From Streptomyces naganishii JCM 4654 (GTDB taxonomy: Bacteria; Actinomycetota; Actinomycetes; Streptomycetales; Streptomycetaceae): a stretch of 64,000 bases of DNA. Where the stretch lies: contig NZ_BMVF01000014.1 of NCBI RefSeq assembly GCF_014650575.1, positions 1-64,000 on the forward strand, given 5' to 3'. The position numbers and the translations under genes are program-made. Below are positions 17,122 through 29,550 of the stretch, piece after piece. The notes beneath the pieces were generated by a model that saw only the letters and a program-made list of their open reading frames with translations, ran no database searches and was not told the origin of the DNA. How positions within the stretch are numbered: the stretch's first letter is position 1; each line of letters starts with the position of its first letter.

Positions 17122-18468
17122 TCAGGGCCCGTCCGTGATCCGGTCCGCCGGACGGGCTCCGGCCGTCTGGTCCAGGAAGGGCGCGTCCGACGGCGACAGC
17201 GGCCGCAGGTCCGTCACCCAGGTCGCCCGCGGGTCGAACCGTGCGAAGAACGGCCGCCCGACCACTTCCGGGTCCCTGGCCTGCAGATAGCGCAGTGCCA
17301 ACGCGGACTGTCCGGCGACCTCCGTCACCCCGTCGACGACCACCTTGCCGCGGGTGGCGGACATGGACGGGCCGCGCACCGTGCGCGCCAGCCCGGTCAC
17401 GGACGACAGGGCCTCCCGGTAGATCTGCCAGGCGCGGACGAGCGGAACCTCGAAGTACTGACGCGGGCCGGTGTCCCGCTCCACGAACATGTAGTAGGGC
17501 ACGGCGTCGAGGGCGACGGCGCGCGTCCACATCTCCCGCCACACGCCGGCGTCGTCGTTGATCGACCTGATGAGGGGCGCCTGGGTGCGGATGACGGCGC
17601 CCGTCGACCGGATCCGCTCGATCGCGCGTCCCACGGGCTCCGGGTGGAGCTCGCGGGGATGCGTCACGTGGGCCATGACCGCGAGGTGCCGGCCGCCGTC
17701 GCGGACCTCCTCGAACAGGCGCATGAGGTCGTCGGCGTCCTCGTCGTCGGTGAACCGGTAGGGCCAGTAGGTCAGTGCCTTGGTGCCGATCCGGATGTTC
17801 CTGATGTGCTCCATTCCCGGGGCGAGGAAGGGCTCGAGCGCGCGCCGCAGGTTGTCGGTGCGCATGATGAGCGGGTCGCCGCCGGTCAGCAGGATGTCGG
17901 TGATGTCGGTGTGGTGGCGCAGGTAGGCGGCGAGGGCGTCGGCGTCGTCCTTCTCCGCGGCCATCTTCAGCTCGGGCACCCCGACGAACTGTGCCCAGCG
18001 GAAGCAGTAGGTGCAGTACGCGTGGCAGGTCTGGCCCTGACGCGGGAAGTAGAGCAGCGTCTCCCGGTACTTGTGCTGTACGCCCGAGAGCCGCTGCCCC
18101 TGCCAGAGGGGGACGTTCTGGTCCGTCTGGCCCGCAGGGTGCGCGTTCATCCCCGCGCGGATCTCCCGCACGGCGGGCGCGAGACGGGCGGGGCCCGCCT
18201 CCTCGCGCAGCAGGTCCGTCATGGTCTTCAGCTCGTCCGCGGCCAGCATGTCGGGCTGCGGAAACACCAGCCGGAAGACGGGGTCGTCGTGCACGTGGTC
18301 CCAGTCGATGAGCTCGTCGACCACATACTGGTTGGTCCTGAACGGCAGGATGGCGGCCACGGCCCGTATCTGGAGCTTCGTTTCGGCGTCCGCCCCGCAC
18401 CGGTCCAGCAGCGCGTCAAGATCGCGTGCCGAGTACGCCCGGAAGCGCGGCGGGGTCACGGCGTTCAT
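17122..18468 (-). CDS. KamA-family radical SAM aminomutase-like enzyme
   Basis: A 448-residue protein of the lysine 2,3-aminomutase family. The cluster-binding CxxxCxxC is CHAYCTYC, and LLTGGDPL is the GGDP motif. The probable PLP lysine lies in SATRGKVVVDG. The NDD of SINDDAGVW matches the first substrate carboxylate pair seen in lysine aminomutase. In the stretch YYMFVERDTGPRQYF the second anchoring Asp appears shifted by one and replaced by Arg, so the substrate may not be lysine. It would convert an alpha-amino acid to a beta-amino acid. It overlaps the NRPS stop by ATGA, so its product most likely feeds one of the NRPS modules. Confidence 0.85.
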   Translation of the reverse strand: MNAVTPPRFRAYSARDLDALLDRCGADAETKLQIRAVAAILPFRTNQYVVDELIDWDHVHDDPVFRLVFPQPDMLAADELKTMTDLLREEAGPARLAPAVREIRAGMNAHPAGQTDQNVPLWQGQRLSGVQHKYRETLLYFPRQGQTCHAYCTYCFRWAQFVGVPELKMAAEKDDADALAAYLRHHTDITDILLTGGDPLIMRTDNLRRALEPFLAPGMEHIRNIRIGTKALTYWPYRFTDDEDADDLMRLFEEVRDGGRHLAVMAHVTHPRELHPEPVGRAIERIRSTGAVIRTQAPLIRSINDDAGVWREMWTRAVALDAVPYYMFVERDTGPRQYFEVPLVRAWQIYREALSSVTGLARTVRGPSMSATRGKVVVDGVTEVAGQSALALRYLQARDPEVVGRPFFARFDPRATWVTDLRPLSPSDAPFLDQTAGARPADRITDGP

Positions 18469-21400
18469 CCGCGCCCCTCGTCCTGGCCGACGGTGCCCGG
18501 CGCGACCGCGCGGGCGATCTCCTCGGCCGTGACCGCGGCATGGGACCGCTGGACCAGGGTGAAGTGGTCGGCGCCGGGCACGGTCCGGGTCTCCACCGGC
18601 GTGCCCAGTGCCTCCTCCCAGCCGAGGGCCGGGGGCGTCCCCTCCGGCCGCGCCTGGTCACCGGCGAGCAGCAGGGTGAGCCGGGTGTCCCTGAGGCGGG
18701 CGCGCCGCATCCGGTAGTTGACGAGCGCGGTGGCGTTGGCGTCGAAGACCGTGTACCTGCGGCGCAGCGACTGCTGTTCCTCGCCGTCCGCCGGCCGGTC
18801 GCCGCTGAGCAGCGCGGTGTCGACCCCCTCGCCGGTCATGCGCTCCAGGTCGCGAGCGAAGGACGCCACCCGGTCGGCGTCGGGTCCCGCGAAGTGCTCG
18901 AAGGCCTTCGAGCCCGGCGCGTAGCTGTCCAGCAGCACCAGGGAGGCGGTGCGCACCCCCTCGAAGGAGAGCTGGCGTGCCATCTCGTAGGCGACGGCGC
19001 CTCCCATGGACCAGCCGGCGAAGTGGTACGGCCCCTCGGGCTGCACCTTGAGCACCTCGTGGAGGTAGGCGGCCGCCATCTCCTGGACCGAGGTGAACAC
19101 GGTGCCGCCGTCCAGGCCGGGAGAGCGGACCCCGATCACGGTGAACTCGGCGGGCAGCGCGGAGGCCACCTCCCGGAAGCACATCACGTCGCCGCCGACC
19201 GGGTGCACGAGGAACAACCGCGGTCCTCCCGCCGTGCCCTGACGCAATGTCAGCAGCAGTTCGCTCGCCTGGTCGTCGGACTCCTTGCGCAACTCGCGTA
19301 CGGACGCGGCAAGACGGTCGATGCGCGGACCCTCCAGGAGCTTGCGCAGCGAGAGCGACAGGCCGGTCTTCTTGCGGATCCGGGTGAGCAGGATGGTGGC
19401 GAGCAGCGAGTGCCCGCCGACGGCGAAGAAGTCGTCGGTGACGCCGATGTCGTCGTGGCCGAGAAGCTCGGACCAGATGGACCAGATCAGGGTCTCGGTG
19501 TCGTCCCGGGGCGCGACGCGCTCCTGTGCGGCCGGGGACGAGGCGCCCCGCAGGGAGGAGCGGTCCAGCTTGCCGTTGGGCAGCAGCGCGAACCGGTCGA
19601 CGAAGAGGAACAGCGAGGGGACGACGGCCAGCGGCAGCCGCTCGCGCGCGTGGCGGCGGAGTTCTTCCGTGGTCAGGGCGGAGCCGGGCGAGCGCAGGAC
19701 GTACGCGACGAGCGAGCCGTCCGCCTCCTTGTCCTGCTCCACGTGGACCTGGCGCACCTGCGGATGGGTGGTCAGCTCGGCCGCGACCTCCGCGGGGTGC
19801 ACCCGGACGCCGCGCACCTTGAGCAGATCGTCGCTGCGCCCCTCGACGTGGATCTCGCCGAAGGCGCCGACCACTGCGAGGTCTCCCGTGTGGTAGACGA
19901 GGTCGTCCGGGTCGTCGGACAGCGGGTTGGGGCGGAAGTTGGAGGCTGCGCGGGCGTCGTCGAGGTAGCCCAGGGTCCGGTACGGCGTCCGGATGACGAT
20001 CTCGCCGCGTTCGCCGGGGCCGCGGACGGAGCCGTCCGCGCCCAGGACGACCGCCTGGGCGCCGGGCAGCGGGCGTCCGACGGGCACCGGTCCCGGGTCC
20101 TGCTCGGCCGTCACCCGGTGAAAGGTCTTGATCATGGTCGTCTCGGTGGGCCCGTAGAAGTTGACGACCTCGGTGTCCGGGCCCAGCAGCCGCTCACGCA
20201 GTTCCTGGACGAGCCGGCCGGTGAGGGGCTCGCCCGCGAGGCAGAGCAGCCGCAGGCCGGTGAGGGGCGCGGTGGCCCGGTCGGTGTCCCGCAGCCATGA
20301 CGCCACCACGCTGGGTGTGGTGTGGACGATGGTGACGCGCTCGCGTGCCAGCCAGTCCACCATCCGTGCCGTGTCGTCCAGGGCGCTCGTCGGCGGCAGG
20401 CACACGGTGGCCCCCTGGGTGAGCGGCACGAGGACGTCGCGCAGGACCGCGTCGAAGGAGAGCGTGGTGAGCTGCGCCACGCGGTCCCCGGCGTGCACGC
20501 CGAACTCCGCGGTCTCCCAGTCGATGAAGTGGTCGAGGCCGCGGTGCGATCCGACGACCGCCTTGGCCTCGCCGGTCGTGCCGGAGGTGAAGAAGACGTA
20601 CGCCGGTTCCAGGGGCCGGGCGGGGACGGGGTGGAGCGGCTCGTCCGTGCGCTTGGCGAGCTCCTCGAAGGTCAGGCGCCGCACGGTGGCGTCGCCCGGC
20701 GCCTGCGTGGCGGTCGACGGCTCGGTGAGCAGTACCTGCTGGACGCCGGCCTTGGCCACCATGGCGGCGCGCCGCGGTTGTGGCAGACCGTCGTCCAGGA
20801 GCACCGCGGTGGCGCCGGCGCCGAGCGCGGCGACGAGGGCGGCCACGGTGGCGGGCGACTTGCCGCCCAGAACACCGACGCGCTGCCCCGCCCGGAGCTC
20901 CTGCGTGGCGCCCGCCACCGCTGCGGCCAGCTGACGATAGGTCACCTCGCCTTCCGCCCAGGAGACGGCGACGGCGTCCGGGGTGGCCGCGGCCCGGCGC
21001 CGGAAGCGCTCGGCGACGGGGACGAGGTCCCGCGCGGGAAGCGGCTCGGCGAAGGGGTGGCCGGCGCGGTCGGCGTCGGCCAGCGGACTCGTCGGCTGCT
21101 CGGCGGCGAAGCGGAGCAGGCGCGTGAACCGCTCGCCGAGCGCGGCCGCGAACTCCCCCTGAACCGTGTCGGCGTCGTACTCGAAGTCCAGGACGGTGCC
21201 CGCCTCTGCGGGGCGCACCACCACGGTGAGGTCGAATTTGGCCGTCGGCGCCGAGCCGGAGCCGTCTCCGGCGGCGGCGACCACGTCGACGGGACGCAGG
21301 AGGGCGGCCTCACGCGGCAGTTCCTCGCGCGGCGGCATCCGCAGCATCACGGAGAACAGCGGACCGCGGTCCCCGTCCCGGGCGGCGGCGACGGCCTCCA

Positions 21401-24266
21401 CGACCTGCGCGTAGGACACGTCCCGGTGCCCCGACGCCTCGACGAGCGTCGACCTGACCCGGCCGAGCGCCTCCTCGAAGGTCGGGTCGCCCGCCATGTC
21501 GAAGCTGTAGGCGTGCGTCCGGACGAAGAACCCGATGACGTCCTCGAACTCCTCGCGGTCCCGGCCCACGCTGTCGCTGCCGATGACGACCCGGTCCTGC
21601 GCCGCCGCCCGGGACAGGGCGTGGGCGAGGACGGTCATCATCGCCATGTACTCGGTGGCCCCGGACTTGGCGCACTGCTCGGCGAGGCGGTCGGTCACCT
21701 CGCGGTCGACCGGGACGCGCAGCACCCGCGCCTGGTGCGGCCGTTCGCCGGGCACGGGACGTCCCCACGGCACGTCCGGGACGGGGGTACCGGCGAGCAG
21801 GTCGCGCCAGTAGGCCAGGTCGGTCTCGGCGCGCTCGTCGGTCGTCCGGCGTGCGCGCCAGGCCGCGTAGTCACCGAACTGGAGCCGGGGCGTGTCACCG
21901 TCCAGGTGCGTGTGCCGGTCGGTGCCGGCGAGCAGCTCGTCGGCCTGCTGGGCGACGAGGCTCCACGACACCCCGTCGCAGCACAGGTGATGGATGGTCA
22001 GGCCGACGAGGAGCTCGTCGTCCGCGACCCGGACCGTCCGGACTCGCACCAGCGGGCCGGTGACCAGGTCGAAGGCGTCGGCTGCCGCCTTCGACAGGGC
22101 GGCCAGGCCTGACGGCCGGTCGGTCACGGACGGCAGGGCGGTGAAGTCGACGGCGGCCTCGCCCACGGACTGCACGGGGCGCCCGTCGACCTCGCGGAAG
22201 CGCAGCCGCAACGCCTCGTGGCGGCGGCACACTGTGAGGAAGGCCGTGCGTACGGCCTCCTCGTCGACGTCGGTGGGCAGCCGGAACACGCCGGCCATGT
22301 TGTAGGCGGAGCTGTGGGGGTCAAGCTGCTGGAGGAACCACAGGCCCTCCTGCTCGGGGGAGAGCGGCTGGTCGGCCTCGCGCGGGACGGGCGCGGGCGC
22401 CGGTTCCTCCTCGGCCCTGGCGCCCTCCCGCAGCGCGCCGTCCACGGCCTGAGCGAGCGTGGCGATCGTCGGCGACCGGTACAGGGTCGGCAGATTCAGG
22501 TCGGCCTCGAACGTCCGGCGGATCCGGGCGAGGAGCCGGGCCAGCATCAGCGAGTGGCCGCCGAGATCGAAGAAGTTGGCGTGCCGGGAGGTGATCTCCT
22601 TCTTGAACGCCTCGGACCACAGCTCGGCCACGCGCCGCTCCGTCGCGGTCCACTCGCCCTCGTCCGCCGCCTCCCGCTGCGTCTGTTCGGCGATGTCGTC
22701 GGGGTCGGGGAGCGCGGACCGGTCCAGCTTGCCGTGGCCGGTCAGCGGCAGCCGCTCCAGGAGGACCACCTGGGCCGGGACCATCGCGTTGGAGCCGGCC
22801 GCGGCCACGTGCCGCCGTACGGCGGAGGCGTCCACGCCCGCGCCCTGGACGGGCACGACGTAGGCGACGAGGGCGGGACCGTCGTCCCCGGCGCGGACTA
22901 CGACGGCCGCGTCCTCGACCTCCGGCATGCGGGTGATCACCGCGCCGACCTCGGCCGGGTGGACCCGGACGCCGAAGATCTTGACCTGGTCGTCCACCCG
23001 GCCGTGGATCTCCAGGTCGCCCTGGGGGCCGATGCGGCCCAGGTCGCCGGTCCGCTGCACGAGGTCGGTGGGGTCGTCGGGGTTGAGCGGGTTCACCTCG
23101 AAGAGCGGGGCCTCTCCCGCGGCCGGGCGCCAGGTGCCCCGGGTGAGGTGCGGGGTGCGGATCAGCACGTGGCCGGGTTCGCCGACGCCGCACCGCCGGC
23201 CGCGGTTGTTGACCACGAGCAGTTCGGCGCCGTCGATGGCCTTGCCCACGGGCAGGATGCCCGCCGGGACCTCGCCGTCCGGGACGGGATACCAGGACTT
23301 GAGGATGGTGGCCTCGGTCGTCCCGTAGAGGTTGACGAACCGCGTGCCCGCGTCGCCGGTCGCCTTCCGCCAGCGGTTGACGAGGCTGCCCGCGAGCGGC
23401 TCACCGGAGAGACAGATCAGGCGCAGCGCCGGGAAGCCCGCACCGGCGGGCTGTTCGGCCAGCAGCGTGGACAGCACGCTCGGCACCGTCTGCAGGACCG
23501 TCACCTCGTCCTCGCGCAGCCAGGCGAGCACCCGCGCCACGTCGACGAAGGGCCGGTCGGTGGGCGGCAGGCACACGGTGGCGCCTCCGATGAGCGCCGG
23601 GAACAGGTCCTTGAAGACCGCGTCGAAGGTCAGCGCGGCCATCTGGGCGACGCGGTCGCCCGGGCCGATGGCGAGGGCCCGCCGTTCCCACGCGCAGAAG
23701 TGGGCGAGCGCCCCGTGCCAGCCCAGGACACCGCGGGGCTCGCCGGTGGTGCCGGACGTGAAGCACACGTACGCGTCCGCCGCGGCGTCCACCGCGGGCA
23801 GCTCCACGTCGCCCGCCGTCGACCGCTCCAGCTCGGCGAGCCGGACCACCGGCGTCGAGCCGGCGTCCGGCTGCCACGCCTGGTCGGTCGTGTCGACGAG
23901 CAGCGACGGGCTCGCCCGTTCCAGCACGTCCCGCACCCGGCCCTCCGGCTGGGTGACGTCGATCATCACCAGGACCGCACCGGCCCGCAGGACACCGAGC
24001 ATGGCCACGACGGTCTCCGGCGACCGGCCGCCACGGACCGCCACCACGTCCCCAGGGGCCACCTGCCGTGTCCGCAACGCCCGGGCCGTCGCGGAGAACC
24101 GCTCCACGAGCTCCTGGTACGTGTGGGACCGCGGGCCCCGGATCAGTGCGACGGCGTGCGGGAGCCGGGAGGCCGTGGCCTCGATCAGGGCGGGGACGGT
24201 GGTGCTCTCGACCAGGTGCCGTGACGGCGTCGTCGACGCGGTGGGGTGGTCGTCGGCGTACGTCAT
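18465..24266 (-). CDS. NRPS, A-T-C-A-T-TE
   Basis: A 1933-residue bimodular synthetase that also releases the product. By eye: A (about 20-510), T (about 530-605, LGGHSLMLARL), C (about 625-1045, HHLCCDG intact), A (about 1055-1545), T (about 1560-1635, VGGHSLLATIL), thioesterase (about 1665-1925, nucleophile in GWSMGG, His in GADHFTLV). Both A domains share an unusual core, FDAVFKDLF and FDAVLRDVL. Read against GrsA their specificity residues are about D-A-K-Q-C-S-L-I-L-K and D-A-R-H-C-A-F-M-I-K, which match no standard code I know. It should accept a residue from the upstream A-T-C protein and form a tripeptide. No MbtH-like protein or epimerase domain is present. It is coupled to the radical SAM gene downstream. 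Confidence 0.95.
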   Translation of the reverse strand: MTYADDHPTASTTPSRHLVESTTVPALIEATASRLPHAVALIRGPRSHTYQELVERFSATARALRTRQVAPGDVVAVRGGRSPETVVAMLGVLRAGAVLVMIDVTQPEGRVRDVLERASPSLLVDTTDQAWQPDAGSTPVVRLAELERSTAGDVELPAVDAAADAYVCFTSGTTGEPRGVLGWHGALAHFCAWERRALAIGPGDRVAQMAALTFDAVFKDLFPALIGGATVCLPPTDRPFVDVARVLAWLREDEVTVLQTVPSVLSTLLAEQPAGAGFPALRLICLSGEPLAGSLVNRWRKATGDAGTRFVNLYGTTEATILKSWYPVPDGEVPAGILPVGKAIDGAELLVVNNRGRRCGVGEPGHVLIRTPHLTRGTWRPAAGEAPLFEVNPLNPDDPTDLVQRTGDLGRIGPQGDLEIHGRVDDQVKIFGVRVHPAEVGAVITRMPEVEDAAVVVRAGDDGPALVAYVVPVQGAGVDASAVRRHVAAAGSNAMVPAQVVLLERLPLTGHGKLDRSALPDPDDIAEQTQREAADEGEWTATERRVAELWSEAFKKEITSRHANFFDLGGHSLMLARLLARIRRTFEADLNLPTLYRSPTIATLAQAVDGALREGARAEEEPAPAPVPREADQPLSPEQEGLWFLQQLDPHSSAYNMAGVFRLPTDVDEEAVRTAFLTVCRRHEALRLRFREVDGRPVQSVGEAAVDFTALPSVTDRPSGLAALSKAAADAFDLVTGPLVRVRTVRVADDELLVGLTIHHLCCDGVSWSLVAQQADELLAGTDRHTHLDGDTPRLQFGDYAAWRARRTTDERAETDLAYWRDLLAGTPVPDVPWGRPVPGERPHQARVLRVPVDREVTDRLAEQCAKSGATEYMAMMTVLAHALSRAAAQDRVVIGSDSVGRDREEFEDVIGFFVRTHAYSFDMAGDPTFEEALGRVRSTLVEASGHRDVSYAQVVEAVAAARDGDRGPLFSVMLRMPPREELPREAALLRPVDVVAAAGDGSGSAPTAKFDLTVVVRPAEAGTVLDFEYDADTVQGEFAAALGERFTRLLRFAAEQPTSPLADADRAGHPFAEPLPARDLVPVAERFRRRAAATPDAVAVSWAEGEVTYRQLAAAVAGATQELRAGQRVGVLGGKSPATVAALVAALGAGATAVLLDDGLPQPRRAAMVAKAGVQQVLLTEPSTATQAPGDATVRRLTFEELAKRTDEPLHPVPARPLEPAYVFFTSGTTGEAKAVVGSHRGLDHFIDWETAEFGVHAGDRVAQLTTLSFDAVLRDVLVPLTQGATVCLPPTSALDDTARMVDWLARERVTIVHTTPSVVASWLRDTDRATAPLTGLRLLCLAGEPLTGRLVQELRERLLGPDTEVVNFYGPTETTMIKTFHRVTAEQDPGPVPVGRPLPGAQAVVLGADGSVRGPGERGEIVIRTPYRTLGYLDDARAASNFRPNPLSDDPDDLVYHTGDLAVVGAFGEIHVEGRSDDLLKVRGVRVHPAEVAAELTTHPQVRQVHVEQDKEADGSLVAYVLRSPGSALTTEELRRHARERLPLAVVPSLFLFVDRFALLPNGKLDRSSLRGASSPAAQERVAPRDDTETLIWSIWSELLGHDDIGVTDDFFAVGGHSLLATILLTRIRKKTGLSLSLRKLLEGPRIDRLAASVRELRKESDDQASELLLTLRQGTAGGPRLFLVHPVGGDVMCFREVASALPAEFTVIGVRSPGLDGGTVFTSVQEMAAAYLHEVLKVQPEGPYHFAGWSMGGAVAYEMARQLSFEGVRTASLVLLDSYAPGSKAFEHFAGPDADRVASFARDLERMTGEGVDTALLSGDRPADGEEQQSLRRRYTVFDANATALVNYRMRRARLRDTRLTLLLAGDQARPEGTPPALGWEEALGTPVETRTVPGADHFTLVQRSHAAVTAEEIARAVAPGTVGQDEGRG

Positions 24267-24312
24267 CTCAGTGTGAGTCCAATCGTGTGGTCCGGATTGC
24301 CCCGGGGGCCGG

Positions 24313-27372
<3,060 letters not shown>

Positions 27373-27617
27373 GGTGTTGCCCCCCTCGTGAATACCCTGC
27401 CGGCGGGCCGAACAAGATCGCCCCAGCGACACACGAGACGGGACTGTGGCACATCGGAGGCGCTTTAGGAAGATTCATATTTGGTCAAGGAATCTTTCCT
27501 TGCGTTGATCAACTGGTGATGTAATCTGCCTCAGTCCCGGCCGCGGCAACCTGCCGTACCAGGGCGGGCGTTGACCTGTTGACGGAAGCCGTACCGACTC
27601 TGGAAAGGGTGTTGACG
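27373..27617. promoter_or_regulatory. Divergent promoter region of the NRPS cluster
   Basis: This 245-bp gap separates the first NRPS gene and the asparagine-synthetase-like gene and must drive both arms of the cluster. Its centre (about 27465-27530) is markedly AT-rich. It contains an imperfect inverted repeat AGGAAGATTC (27467-27476) / GAATCTTTCCT (27490-27500) and a perfect 10-bp palindrome GTTGATCAAC (27504-27513). For the rightward arm, TTGCGT (27500-27505) and TAATCT (27522-27527), 16 bp apart, are reasonable -35/-10 boxes. No regulator gene lies inside the cluster, so these repeats are the best candidates for external control. Confidence 0.55.
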
Positions 27618-29489
27618 GTGTGTGGACTCGCGGGCTTCGTCGGGCCACGACACGATCCCCGGGCGGCGCGCGCAACACTCGACGCCATGAGCGCGGCCAT
27701 CCAGCACCGGGGGCCGGACTCCGCCGGATTCCATGTCGACGACAGGGTGGCGTTCGCGTTCACCCGGCTGGCGATCAACGACCTCGGGGCCGGCGACCAG
27801 CCGATGTACGACGAGAGCCGGCAGATCGTCGCCATGACGACCGGCGAGATCTACAACTACCGCGAACTGCGTGACCTCCTCGTCAGCCGGGGCCACACCC
27901 TGCGCACGCGCTGCGACACCGAGGTGGTCCCGCACCTGTACGAGGAGTTCGGCCGCGACTTCGTCAGCCGACTCGACGGGCAGTTCGCGGTGGTGCTCTA
28001 CGACCACCGCGAGCAGCTCTTCATCGGCGCCCGCGACCACTTCGGCGTCACGCCGCTGTTCTACGCCCACCAGGGCGGCGAGCTGGTCTTCGGCTCCGAG
28101 ATCAAGGCCATGCTGGAGCACCCCGCGGTGCCGCGCCGCGTCGACCTCGTCGGCCTGGACCAGGTGTTCACCCTGCCCGGTCTGGTGAGCCCGCGGACCA
28201 TGTTCGAGGGCGTCCACAGCGTGCCGCCCGGCACCGCCGTCGAGTTCCGCCCCGGCGACCGGCCCAAGGTCTGGACGTACTGGGACCTCGCGTACCCGCG
28301 CACCGACGAGGACGTCGAACGCCACGACGAGTCGTACTACGTCCGTCGGGTCGAGGACCTGCTGGTCCGTTCCGTCGAGAAGCGTCTGCAGTCGGACGTC
28401 GAGGTCGGCCTGTACCTGAGCGGTGGACTGGACTCCTCCCTGGTCGGCGCGATCATGCGGCATCTGATGCCGGACGCCGAGATCCAGTCGTTCGCGGCGG
28501 CGTTCCCCGAGCGGGAGCTCTCCGAGAGCGACTACCAGCGGCTGATGAGCGGTGTCCTCGACACCCGCCACACCGAGCGCTTCGTGCACGGCGAGGAGAT
28601 AACCTCCCGGCTGCGCGCGGTCGTTCGGCACACCGAGTGCCCGCTGAAGGAGTCGTTCAACTCGGCCGCCCACGCGCTGTCCGAAGCCGTGCACCGCGCC
28701 GGGGTCAAGGTGGTGCTCACCGGGCAGGGCGCGGACGAACTGTTCGGCGGCTACATCGGCTACCGCTTCGACCAGGTCCGGCGAACCCGGGCCGCGGGCG
28801 GCGTCACCGACCTGCGGGAAGCCAGGATGCGCGAGAGCCTGTGGGGTGACGAGAACTTCTTCTACGAACGCAACGACGCCGGATTCGGGGCCACGAAGGC
28901 CGGGCTCTACTCGGCGCCGGTGCGTGAGCGGCAGGGCGAGATCGACTGCCTCGGCCATCCGCTGGTCGACCGCGAGCGCCTGACCGGCCTGCACGATCTG
29001 CACCGCCGTTCCTACCTCGACCTCAAACTCCGGCTGGCGGACCATCTGCTCGGCGACCACGGCGACCGCATGGTGTTCGCCAATTCGGTGGAGTCCCGCC
29101 ATCCGTTCCTCGACCGGGAACTCGTCGAGTTCCTCGCGACCGTGCCGCCCGAGCTGAAGCTGAAGGGCCTGGAGGAGAAGTACCTCCTCAAGCAGGTCGC
29201 CCGGGAGTGGATTCCGCGCCGGATCGTGGACCGCGAGAAGTTCGGCTTCACCGCGCCGGGCAGCCCGCACCTGATCCGGCAGGACGACCCTGCCATCGAG
29301 GCCCTGCTGTCCCGCGAACGCATCGAGGCGGACGGCTACTTCGATCCGGACCGGGTGGAGCGGCTCGTCCGTGAGTACGCCACGCCCGGGTTCCGCATCA
29401 ACGTTCCTTTCGAGACCGACCTGTTGATGACCGTACTCACCTTCAACCTGCTCCTCGACCTCTACGACCTGCCCGCATACGCCGCCTGA
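27618..29489 (+). CDS. Glutamine-dependent asparagine synthetase homologue
   Basis: A 623-residue AsnB-type amidotransferase. The GTG start at 27618 is preferred (GGAAAGGG 8 nt upstream) because it puts the catalytic Cys at position 2 (CGLAGFVG). The glutaminase domain spans about 1-215 (IQHRGPDSAG; the usual NGEIYN is TGEIYN here). The synthetase domain has the ATP loop SGGLDSSLVGA and LTGQGADELFGGY. An intact N-terminal Cys argues for real amide transfer from glutamine, unlike beta-lactam synthetases, which lack it. In this cluster it probably turns a carboxylate of the product or a precursor into an amide. It heads the rightward arm, opposite the NRPS genes, so it is unlikely to be the housekeeping enzyme. 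Confidence 0.88.
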   Translation: MCGLAGFVGPRHDPRAARATLDAMSAAIQHRGPDSAGFHVDDRVAFAFTRLAINDLGAGDQPMYDESRQIVAMTTGEIYNYRELRDLLVSRGHTLRTRCDTEVVPHLYEEFGRDFVSRLDGQFAVVLYDHREQLFIGARDHFGVTPLFYAHQGGELVFGSEIKAMLEHPAVPRRVDLVGLDQVFTLPGLVSPRTMFEGVHSVPPGTAVEFRPGDRPKVWTYWDLAYPRTDEDVERHDESYYVRRVEDLLVRSVEKRLQSDVEVGLYLSGGLDSSLVGAIMRHLMPDAEIQSFAAAFPERELSESDYQRLMSGVLDTRHTERFVHGEEITSRLRAVVRHTECPLKESFNSAAHALSEAVHRAGVKVVLTGQGADELFGGYIGYRFDQVRRTRAAGGVTDLREARMRESLWGDENFFYERNDAGFGATKAGLYSAPVRERQGEIDCLGHPLVDRERLTGLHDLHRRSYLDLKLRLADHLLGDHGDRMVFANSVESRHPFLDRELVEFLATVPPELKLKGLEEKYLLKQVAREWIPRRIVDREKFGFTAPGSPHLIRQDDPAIEALLSRERIEADGYFDPDRVERLVREYATPGFRINVPFETDLLMTVLTFNLLLDLYDLPAYAA

Positions 29490-29550
29490 CGGCAACTCAG
29501 GCGGGCGCCGGGCAGCCCTGCCCGGACCCACATCGCCAGGGGGACAACGG

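Noticed and set aside
27618..29489. Beta-lactam or carbapenam synthetase
   Set aside because: The glutaminase Cys is intact at position 2, which beta-lactam synthetases lack, and no carboxymethylproline-type or clavam-type partner genes are present.
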